A DNA stretch of 5,992 bases from Gemmataceae bacterium. GTDB taxonomy: Bacteria > Planctomycetota > Planctomycetia > Gemmatales > Gemmataceae. The stretch lies in the NCBI GenBank assembly GCA_025056835.1, contig JANWVS010000149.1:1-5992 (forward strand). Direction: 5' to 3'. Under the pieces are notes generated by a model that was given only the letters and a program-made list of their open reading frames with translations, was not told the DNA's origin and searched no databases. Position 1 is the stretch's first letter; each line of letters starts with the position of its first letter. Positions 1 through 4,940 of this stretch are shown here, piece by piece. The position numbers and the translations under genes were made by a program.

Positions 1-711
1 GATGACCACGCGCATGCTCGGCGACCAGTTTTCCCGACTGATTATCGCGAAGTTCGCGCCCGAGACAGCGGCGCCCAGGACGATCGGTAGCGCGCCGCCG
101 AGCGTGATGATCGGAATTCCCCACGGCACCAGGACCAGGATGAACATCGGCCAGGGAATCTCGTAATCCGCGATGTCGAGCCGTTTCAGGTTGCCATTCA
201 TAAAGTCGACGAGGGCTTGCGAAAATCGCTGATTGTACGTGCGGAAGCGCATCACCGCGATCGTGGACCATTCACCGTCGATTTCGACATCGATGAGGTT
301 CTTTCCCTTGTGGGCGATCGGGGTGCCCAGCGGCAGGTCGATCGTTTCCTTCCGGTTCTTCTTGATCAACATTCCTTGTTCGTCGATGGCCGCTTCATAA
401 TTGCCTTTTTTGAGGGCCGCGGTCTTTGTCTTCACGAGGGCGCGAAACTTAACAGGCCCAAACGGTGCCGGTTCGCGGCGGCTTCGTCGCCCTGGGGAGG
501 CCAAGGAAGGCTGGTCGTCGGCGTGGGCCGCGTCATCCGCCGTCGGCCGCGCCGATGCCGAGGGGACAGGTGCCTTGGCGGTCACGGCTTGTTCCACCGC
601 ATGTCCGTCGGCGCGAAACACTGCCCTGCAACAGGGGCAACGAATCTTCCTGCCCGCCGCGGTGTCGGGCACCTCCAGGATTTTCTCGCAAGACGAGCAG
701 AAAACATTCAT
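1..711 (-). CDS. Zinc-ribbon protein with C-terminal membrane segment (3' end outside window)
   Basis: The frame is open from the ATG at 711 to the left edge, giving 237 residues with no stop, so the C-terminus is missing. Residues 5-28 form a four-cysteine zinc ribbon (C5-x2-C8, then C25-x2-C28) of the short type that often opens planctomycete membrane proteins. Residues about 41-83 are a Pro/Ala/Arg-rich, probably disordered linker. Residues 84-180 look folded, with alternating beta-like stretches and an amphipathic helix near 160-177; a PH-like fold is possible but only a guess. Residues 186-224 are strongly hydrophobic, enough for one or two membrane helices. An in-frame ATG at 753 would add 14 residues; 711 was chosen because it puts the first CxxC directly after the start. 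Neither start has a strong Shine-Dalgarno. The JAMM gene lies 76 bases upstream on the same strand. Specific function is not recognised. Confidence 0.72.
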   Translation of the reverse strand, partial: MNVFCSSCEKILEVPDTAAGRKIRCPCCRAVFRADGHAVEQAVTAKAPVPSASARPTADDAAHADDQPSLASPGRRSRREPAPFGPVKFRALVKTKTAALKKGNYEAAIDEQGMLIKKNRKETIDLPLGTPIAHKGKNLIDVEIDGEWSTIAVMRFRTYNQRFSQALVDFMNGNLKRLDIADYEIPWPMFILVLVPWGIPIITLGGALPIVLGAAVSGANFAIISRENWSPSMRVVI

Positions 712-751
712 GGCAACGACGCAAGGCTGTGGCGGATTCGAGCGGGAGGTC

Positions 752-757
752 ATTATA
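752..757 (-). promoter_or_regulatory. Possible -10 element for the zinc-ribbon gene
   Basis: The minus strand reads TATAAT here, a perfect -10 hexamer in GC-rich surroundings. It lies in the 76-base gap between the JAMM stop and the zinc-ribbon ATG at 711, and would give a leader of about 34 bases. No -35-like hexamer is found 16-18 bases upstream (the region is GCC-repeat-like). The element also overlaps the alternative ATG at 753, so it argues for the 711 start if real. Confidence 0.3.
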
Positions 758-787
758 GAGATTCTTCCACCGGCGGCGGCGCAGCGA

Positions 788-1216
788 TCAGTCGATGATT
801 TCCCAGCCGGCCTCGCGATATCCCGTTGCGCCGAGCCACCAGCCGCGGACTTGCGGTTCGGCATCGCCTAGCCCAATGATCAGATACACGACCTCCTCAC
901 CGAGGAAATTGCGGGCCAGATCGGCAGGGCTGGGCACCGGCGCCGACGTCGGGTGCGAATGGTAAACCGCCAACTCCTGGATGCCGCGGGCACGCATGTC
1001 TTTGGCGGCCCGGAAAAGGCCCTCTGCGGCCGCTTGGTATTCGACCGGGCTGGCCAGCTCGTTGACCAGCGGGTAGCGCACTTCGACGCGCCCCGCGCCC
1101 TCGACAATCCGCCCCGCCAGGAGTCCGCAACACTCGTTCGGAAATTCGCTTTGTGCCTGGGCTACCATCTCGTCGTAAATCTGGCGAGGCAGCAGAAGTT
1201 GAAATGGCGTTGACAC
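788..1216 (-). CDS. JAMM/MPN-type zinc metallopeptidase (M67 family)
   Basis: This 142-residue protein is a stand-alone JAMM (Mov34/MPN/PAD-1) domain of usual bacterial length. The full zinc-binding and catalytic signature is visible: E28 near the N-terminus, then H86-S-H88-P, S96 and D99 in the pattern HSHP-x6-PS-x2-D. It is therefore predicted to be active. Bacterial relatives such as Mycobacterium Mec cut C-terminal peptide or isopeptide bonds of ubiquitin-like sulfur carriers (CysO, ThiS/MoaD type). No such carrier or E1-like gene is in this window, so the substrate is unknown. There is no signal peptide, so it is probably cytoplasmic. The start is a GTG at 1216, the only plausible start before the upstream in-frame stop at 1262-1264. 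It is supported by GGAAGGAT at 1232-1225. The gene diverges from argG and lies upstream of the zinc-ribbon gene on the same strand. Confidence 0.9.
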   Translation of the reverse strand: MSTPFQLLLPRQIYDEMVAQAQSEFPNECCGLLAGRIVEGAGRVEVRYPLVNELASPVEYQAAAEGLFRAAKDMRARGIQELAVYHSHPTSAPVPSPADLARNFLGEEVVYLIIGLGDAEPQVRGWWLGATGYREAGWEIID

Positions 1217-1238
1217 GTTTAGTGATCCTTCCGAAGAT
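1210..1238 (+). promoter_or_regulatory. Weak candidate sigma70-type promoter for argG
   Basis: A perfect TTGACA sits at 1210-1215, overlapping the start of the divergent JAMM gene. Seventeen bases later comes GAAGAT (1233-1238), which matches only three of six -10 positions. Initiation would fall near 1245 and give a leader of about 55 bases containing the inverted repeat at 1251-1280. The -35 hexamer could be chance. Confidence 0.25.
1225..1232 (-). promoter_or_regulatory. Ribosome binding site deciding the GTG start of the JAMM gene
   Basis: The minus strand reads GGAAGGAT, whose AAGGA core ends nine bases before the GTG at 1216. It is the only Shine-Dalgarno-like sequence near the 5' end and supports a GTG start where no ATG is available. 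Confidence 0.6.
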
Positions 1239-1250
1239 AACTGTTCCCAT

Positions 1251-1280
1251 CGTGGGGCAAGTCAGGCAACCTGCTCCACG
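1251..1280. repeat. Imperfect inverted repeat in the argG/JAMM divergent spacer
   Basis: CGTGGGGCA (1251-1259) pairs with TGCTCCACG (1272-1280), eight of nine positions, around a 12-base spacer. It lies just before the argG ribosome binding site. It could be a two-fold operator for the divergent pair or a leader hairpin. It does not resemble the AT-rich ArgR box. Confidence 0.4.
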
Positions 1281-1287
1281 CAATCAC

Positions 1288-1291
1288 AGGA
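1288..1291 (+). promoter_or_regulatory. argG ribosome binding site
   Basis: AGGA lies ten bases before the ATG at 1302, within the usual spacing range, and supports that start. It sits eight bases after the inverted repeat, so a hairpin there could affect ribosome access. Confidence 0.5.
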
Positions 1292-1301
1292 ATCCCCGCT
1301 C

Positions 1302-2546
1302 ATGGCGCGCGACAAGGTCATCCTGGCATATAGCGGCGGCCTGGACACCTCGGTGATGGTGCCCTGGATTCGCGAAAAGTACGATATGGACGTCATCACC
1401 TTCACCTGCGACCTGGGCCAGGGAGACGATATCGAGAAAATTCGGCAAAAGGCCCTCAAAACCGGCGCCATCGATGCCATCGCTGTCGACGCTCGAAACC
1501 TTTTTGTCGATCTGTTCGTTTGGCCTGCGTTGATGGCCGGGGCGTTGTACGAAGGCAAATATCCACTGGCCACGGCCCTGGGCCGGCCGCTCATCGCCAA
1601 GCTCATGGTCGATGTGGCTCATGAAAGAGGAGCCAAGGCGGTGGCCCACGGCTGCACCGGCAAGGGCAATGATCAGGTGCGCTTCGACTGCACCTTCCAA
1701 ACGCTCGATCCCTCCTTGAAGATTATCGCTCCCGTCCGCGAATGGAGCATGACCCGGCCGCAGGCGCTGGAGTATTGCGCCAAGTACAACATTCCCGTCG
1801 ACGCCAAGCCGGAAAGCCCGTACAGCATCGATCAAAACATTTTCGGCCGAAGCTGTGAGGCCGGCGTGCTCGAAGACCCTTGGGACGAGCCGCCGCCGGA
1901 CGCCTTTGCCTGGACCGTCGATCCCGTCCAGGCGCCCAACGAGCCGCAGTACCTCGAAATCGAATGGGAACAAGGTCGACCGGTAGGGCTGGACGGCCAG
2001 AAGATGGACGGCGTGCCGTTACTGGAAAAGCTCAACGCCATCGGTGGCAGGCACGGCGTCGGCCGTATCGACCATGTCGAAAATCGCCTCGTGGGCATCA
2101 AGTCGCGCGAGTTGTACGAGGCCCCGGCGGCCGTCATTTTGCACGAGGCCCATCGCGAACTGGAAACATTGTGCCTGAGCAAGGAAGCGAGCCGGTTCAA
2201 GACCTATGTCTCGCAAGCGTATGCCGACCTGATCTACAACGGCTTGTGGGCCAGCGCCTTCCATCAGGACCTTTTTGCCTTTGTGGCCAGCAGCCAGCGC
2301 TATGTCACAGGGGTGACGCGCGTCAAGCTCCACAAGGGCAAGGCCACGGTCGTGGGGCGGAAGAGTGAATTCAGCCTCTACAGCAAAAAATTGGCGACCT
2401 ACGACGCCGGCAGCGATTACGATCAGACCGCCGCTCAGGGATTTATCAAGATCCACGGGCTGGGCCAGCAAACGCAAGCGCGGCGACAACTGCTCAAAGA
2501 CGGCCGAGGCTTTGACCTGCCCGGGCTGTTGCGACACCAGAAATGA
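1302..2546 (+). CDS. argG: Argininosuccinate synthase
   Basis: This enzyme joins citrulline and aspartate using ATP, giving argininosuccinate, AMP and pyrophosphate. It is the penultimate step of arginine synthesis in the cytoplasm. The 414-residue length is normal for the family. The N-terminal ATP-pyrophosphatase loop AYSGGLDTSV is at residues 9-18. The second family signature, GCTGKGNDQVRF, is at 117-128. The conserved stretch YEGKYPLATALGRPLIAK and the GRS...GVLEDPW segment are also present. Together these make the assignment secure. The ATG at 1302 places the nucleotide loop eight residues in, as expected. The gene diverges from the JAMM peptidase, and the HTH-EIIA regulator follows after 12 bases, so the two are probably one transcript. 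No other arg gene is in the window. Confidence 0.98.
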   Translation: MARDKVILAYSGGLDTSVMVPWIREKYDMDVITFTCDLGQGDDIEKIRQKALKTGAIDAIAVDARNLFVDLFVWPALMAGALYEGKYPLATALGRPLIAKLMVDVAHERGAKAVAHGCTGKGNDQVRFDCTFQTLDPSLKIIAPVREWSMTRPQALEYCAKYNIPVDAKPESPYSIDQNIFGRSCEAGVLEDPWDEPPPDAFAWTVDPVQAPNEPQYLEIEWEQGRPVGLDGQKMDGVPLLEKLNAIGGRHGVGRIDHVENRLVGIKSRELYEAPAAVILHEAHRELETLCLSKEASRFKTYVSQAYADLIYNGLWASAFHQDLFAFVASSQRYVTGVTRVKLHKGKATVVGRKSEFSLYSKKLATYDAGSDYDQTAAQGFIKIHGLGQQTQARRQLLKDGRGFDLPGLLRHQK

Positions 2547-2558
2547 GGGGGGGGCGTC
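2547..2558 (+). promoter_or_regulatory. G8 tract serving as the ribosome binding region of the HTH-EIIA gene
   Basis: Eight consecutive Gs (2547-2554) begin immediately after the argG stop. With the GA of the TGA they form GAGGGG, the only Shine-Dalgarno-like sequence for the ATG at 2559. The whole argG/HTH-EIIA gap is 12 bases, so the tract is both spacer and ribosome binding site. Confidence 0.45.
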
Positions 2559-2585
2559 ATGGACCAAGAAGTCATGGACCTCGAA
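2556..2585 (+). repeat. 15-bp tandem duplication containing the start codon
   Basis: Positions 2556-2570 and 2571-2585 match at 13 of 15 bases. The first ten bases, GTCATGGACC, are identical in both. Each copy carries an ATG (2559 and 2574) in the same frame, so the protein begins MDQEV-MDLEQ. Confidence 0.8.
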
Positions 2586-3266
2586 CAGTTGGCCCGATAC
2601 TTGCGCCGCGACGCGCGTGAAATCAGCAAGCTGGCCAACCGCGCTCGACTGCCGGGTCGAAAGGTCGGCGACACGTGGCGCTTCGCGACGGCCGACGTGC
2701 AGTATTGGATCGAAACCCAATTATCGGGCTACACCGATGAGGAACTGTCGGCCCTCGAAATCGGCGTCAACCGCGGTGGTAGCCACGCTGCCTTGCTCGT
2801 CACCCCCTTGCTCTCCGAGAGCGCCATGGCCGTTCCCTTGGCGGCGACGACCAAGGCCTCCGTGCTGCGGGAACTCGTGAGCGTGGCCGAAAAGTCGTGG
2901 CAAGTTTACGATCCCGCGGCGCTGCTGGAAGCCATGCAGCAGCGCGAAGAACTCGGCTCCACCGCTCTGGATAGCGGCGTCGCCCTGCCTCATCCGCGCC
3001 GCCCGCTCCCTGCCTCGGCTCAAGGCGAGTCGTTTGTTGTCTATGCCCGCACCAGCTGCGGCATCCCCTTCGGCGCGCCCGGCGGGGGCTTGACCGACCT
3101 CTTCTTCCTCGTCTGTTGCCGCGATCGCGCCTCGCAGTTGCGCGTCTCGGCGCGGCTGGCGCGGCTCTTGCTTCGCCCTAACTTCCTCGAGCAACTGCGC
3201 GCCGCCGACACGGTCCACGACAGCTTGCAGATCATCAGCCAAGCGGAACGCGAACTGCTGGGCTAG
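2559..3266 (+). CDS. Excisionase-type HTH fused to PTS EIIA (PtsN/fructose-type) domain
   Basis: Residues 6-55 form an excisionase/MerR-like helix-turn-helix (MDLEQLARYLRR..., then PGRKVGDTWRF and a helix ending in W50). Residues about 56-80 are a linker. Residues 82-234 are a type-2 EIIA domain. Its phospho-acceptor histidine is H145 in the context SGVALPHPR, matching the PtsN motif GVAIPHGK, so phosphorylation by an HPr/NPr protein is plausible. At the position of the second conserved His in PtsN (the THL motif), this protein has S192-Q193-L194, which may change phosphotransfer. No EIIB or EIIC domain is present, so the likely role is regulatory: a DNA-binding protein gated by PTS phosphorylation (inference). 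Two in-frame ATGs, 2559 and 2574, could both serve as start; 2559 is nearer the G-rich ribosome binding site. It follows argG by 12 bases, hinting at a nitrogen or arginine link. Confidence 0.88.
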   Translation: MDQEVMDLEQLARYLRRDAREISKLANRARLPGRKVGDTWRFATADVQYWIETQLSGYTDEELSALEIGVNRGGSHAALLVTPLLSESAMAVPLAATTKASVLRELVSVAEKSWQVYDPAALLEAMQQREELGSTALDSGVALPHPRRPLPASAQGESFVVYARTSCGIPFGAPGGGLTDLFFLVCCRDRASQLRVSARLARLLLRPNFLEQLRAADTVHDSLQIISQAERELLG

Positions 3267-3276
3267 AGTCAGTGCC

Positions 3277-3306
3277 AGACCGATCAGCCCGGAGCGAGAC
3301 CGATCA
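3277..3306. repeat. Perfect 10-bp direct repeat with 20-bp period
   Basis: AGACCGATCA occurs at 3277-3286 and again at 3297-3306. The copies are 20 bp start to start, close to two helical turns, so they would face the same side of the DNA. They lie in the 98-base gap between the HTH-EIIA gene and the membrane-protein start at 3365. This is a candidate paired protein-binding site; no known operator is recognised. Confidence 0.5.
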
Positions 3307-3352
3307 TCTCCCCCAAGCCGCGCCGGCAACCTGCGGCAAGCCATTCGACCCA

Positions 3353-3358
3353 TACAAT
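3353..3358 (+). promoter_or_regulatory. Possible -10 element placing a transcript start at the next ATG
   Basis: TACAAT matches five of six -10 positions and ends six bases before the ATG at 3365. Transcription would then begin at or next to the start codon, giving a leaderless message. No convincing -35 is seen 16-18 bases upstream, so support is partial. Confidence 0.3.
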
Positions 3359-3364
3359 ACCGGC

Positions 3365-4336
3365 ATGGACAAGAAACCGACCGTGGACGTCGAGGCGCTG
3401 GCACGCCAGCTGCAAGACCGCCTGCGTCGCGCGAGGCCCCGCTGGCTCCGTTGGCTGCCGTTGCTCGTCGCCTTCGTGGGAACCGTCCTGGTCACCATTT
3501 GGATCGCCTATCCGGCTCCCGAGCGGCCGCGGGTGACGTTAACGGCCCTCGATACCCTCGTGACGGACGGCGGCGGCGTCGCCGTATACGCCTATTTCGA
3601 TCCGGAAAGTCCTGATGAACCGCGCAGCGGTCTCAACGGTCTGGACGCACGATTCACGCTTAATCGTGCCGAAACGGGACCGGGGAAAGCGCCGCCGACT
3701 TCGGCCACGAGCGACCGGACCGGCCGGTTGACCGGGGCCTTGGACATCGGCGAGGCCGTCAAATCGGTGTATGTTGTCCGCCAGCAATCGCCCCTGAAGC
3801 ACCAGGCCCCGCAACGCGACATGGCCGCGATTCACCGCTTCACCGCGGATGCTCCGCTGCTGTTGGTCGATGCGGAAACAACGCTGGCCGACCTCGACCC
3901 GCAACTATGGTCCAAGACCAATGTCTTAGAGATTCCGCTGCGGGCCGGAGCCGGCGAAGCCCTGCGCGCCATCCAAAGCAAAACGAAGATGACCATCGTC
4001 TATTTCGCCGTCGGCCTCACTCCCGCCCGCGAGTATCGCCGGGTACGCGATTGGATCGGCCTGAAAGCCGCGGAAGCCCAAGGGCTGCCCGACGGGCCGG
4101 TCTTGGGGCGCTTGCATTACGACGGCGGCACCGTAACTGAGGCCCGGGCGGAGTTGTTGGACGATCTGCGGCGGCGCTTCACCGGCCCGATCACGGCCGT
4201 CGTCCGTGGTGCCGACGCGGCCGAACAATGTCTGGCCCGCGCCATCCGCGTCGTCGCCACGGGCGGCGGTGATTTTCCCGCCGGTACCATCGTCATCAAG
4301 AATTGGCAAGAGCTGCCGGCGATCCTCGGACGCTGA
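3365..4336 (+). CDS. Single-pass membrane protein with degenerate HAD-like domain
   Basis: The 323-residue protein has a short cytoplasmic N-terminus ending in a basic patch (RLRRARPRW, residues 19-27). One membrane helix follows at about 28-49, so the rest is probably outside the membrane. Residues 54-160 are beta-rich and may form an Ig-like sandwich. Residues 161-323 follow the order of a HAD phosphatase. The motif I strand is LLLVDAETTL (D169, E171 where Asp is usual). The motif II strand is TIVYFAVG, with A215 where Thr/Ser is usual. A C-terminal alpha/beta part ends in NWQELP. With the key residues altered, catalysis is doubtful; the match to the APP1/LNS2-like layout is inference. A GTG at 3272 would add 31 residues of non-domain sequence and is disfavoured. 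The start at 3365 has no Shine-Dalgarno. The stop is two bases before the adenosyltransferase start, suggesting coupled translation. Confidence 0.72.
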   Translation: MDKKPTVDVEALARQLQDRLRRARPRWLRWLPLLVAFVGTVLVTIWIAYPAPERPRVTLTALDTLVTDGGGVAVYAYFDPESPDEPRSGLNGLDARFTLNRAETGPGKAPPTSATSDRTGRLTGALDIGEAVKSVYVVRQQSPLKHQAPQRDMAAIHRFTADAPLLLVDAETTLADLDPQLWSKTNVLEIPLRAGAGEALRAIQSKTKMTIVYFAVGLTPAREYRRVRDWIGLKAAEAQGLPDGPVLGRLHYDGGTVTEARAELLDDLRRRFTGPITAVVRGADAAEQCLARAIRVVATGGGDFPAGTIVIKNWQELPAILGR

Positions 4337-4338
4337 CC

Positions 4339-4920
4339 ATGGTTTACCTTTCCCGCATTTACACCAGGTCCGGCGATCAAGGCGAAACCGGGCTGGGCGA
4401 CGGCACCCGCGTGCCCAAGGACCATGTGCGAGTGGCTGCCTATGGGGCGGTCGATGAACTCAATGCCGTGCTCGGCGTGGCGATTGCCGCCGCGCCGTCG
4501 ATGAGCGCTGACCAACGGACCTTGCTTCAGAGCATTCAAAACGACCTCTTCGACGTCGGCGCCGACCTTTGTCTGCCGCAAGCGCCGGACGAAGCTCCCG
4601 GCAAGGTGCTCCGCGTGCGTGCCGAGCAAGTCCAGCGCTTGGAGCAGGCCATCGACCAGTACAACGCCGATTTGCCGCCGTTGCAATCTTTCGTCCTTCC
4701 CGGCGGCACGTTGACCGCCGCCTGGCTGCACGTCGCGCGCACGGTCTGCCGTCGGGCTGAACGCGACGTCGTCGCCTTGGCGCGCACCGAGCGGCTCAAC
4801 CCGCAGCTGGTGATTTACCTGAACCGACTCTCCGACCTGCTCTTTGTGTTGGCGCGCGTGGCCAACGACCAGGGGCGGGCCGACGTCCTGTGGCGCCCCG
4901 GCGGCACGTCGGGAAGCTAG
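4339..4920 (+). CDS. Cob(I)alamin adenosyltransferase, PduO type
   Basis: This enzyme transfers the adenosyl group of ATP to cob(I)alamin, making coenzyme B12. The 193-residue length fits a single-domain PduO-family protein. The N-terminal ATP-binding loop YTRSGDQGETGLGDG covers residues 8-22. D39 lies in the conserved AYGAVDELNA. F118 lies in SFVLPGG, the family segment that holds the aromatic residue displacing the lower ligand of cobalamin. RTVCRRAERD spans 134-143, with the arginines expected to contact ATP, and NRLSDLLFVLAR (162-173) is the C-terminal hallmark. The ATG at 4339 is preferred over an in-frame TTG at 4303 because the family begins a few residues before the loop. There is little Shine-Dalgarno, so translation may be coupled to the membrane-protein gene ending two bases earlier. 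No cobalamin riboswitch and no B12-dependent enzyme is visible nearby. In some genomes the family is named cobO, pduO or cobA2. Confidence 0.95.
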   Translation: MVYLSRIYTRSGDQGETGLGDGTRVPKDHVRVAAYGAVDELNAVLGVAIAAAPSMSADQRTLLQSIQNDLFDVGADLCLPQAPDEAPGKVLRVRAEQVQRLEQAIDQYNADLPPLQSFVLPGGTLTAAWLHVARTVCRRAERDVVALARTERLNPQLVIYLNRLSDLLFVLARVANDQGRADVLWRPGGTSGS

Positions 4921-4940
4921 CCCCGATCGTTGGCAACCCG

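Noticed and set aside
771..783. Short GGC-type trinucleotide run near the JAMM stop
   Set aside because: It is short and ordinary in DNA of this composition.
217..871. Plus-strand open frames opposite the zinc-ribbon gene
   Set aside because: The minus-strand frame has a clear CxxC...CxxC ribbon and membrane segment, while the plus-strand frames are Arg/Pro-rich with no domain.
1217..1301. ArgR operator or riboswitch ahead of argG
   Set aside because: No AT-rich ARG-box palindrome is present, and the leader is too short for a known riboswitch. Only the GC-rich inverted repeat remains.
1284..1973. Long open frame (229 codons) antisense to argG
   Set aside because: It lies wholly opposite a certain gene in GC-rich DNA, where antisense frames stay open by codon bias. 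Its sequence has no recognisable domain.
2019..2720. 233-codon minus-strand open frame across argG and the regulator gene
   Set aside because: It spans the junction of two well-supported plus-strand genes and has no family features, so it is a shadow frame.
3272..3364. GTG at 3272 as the membrane-protein start, giving 354 residues
   Set aside because: The added residues look like translated non-coding sequence and contain the 10-bp direct repeat. The ATG at 3365 opens a typical charged N-terminus before the membrane helix.
4303..4338. TTG at 4303 as an upstream start for the adenosyltransferase
   Set aside because: It overlaps the preceding gene by 34 bases and adds residues absent from the family pattern; the ATG at 4339 places the ATP loop correctly.
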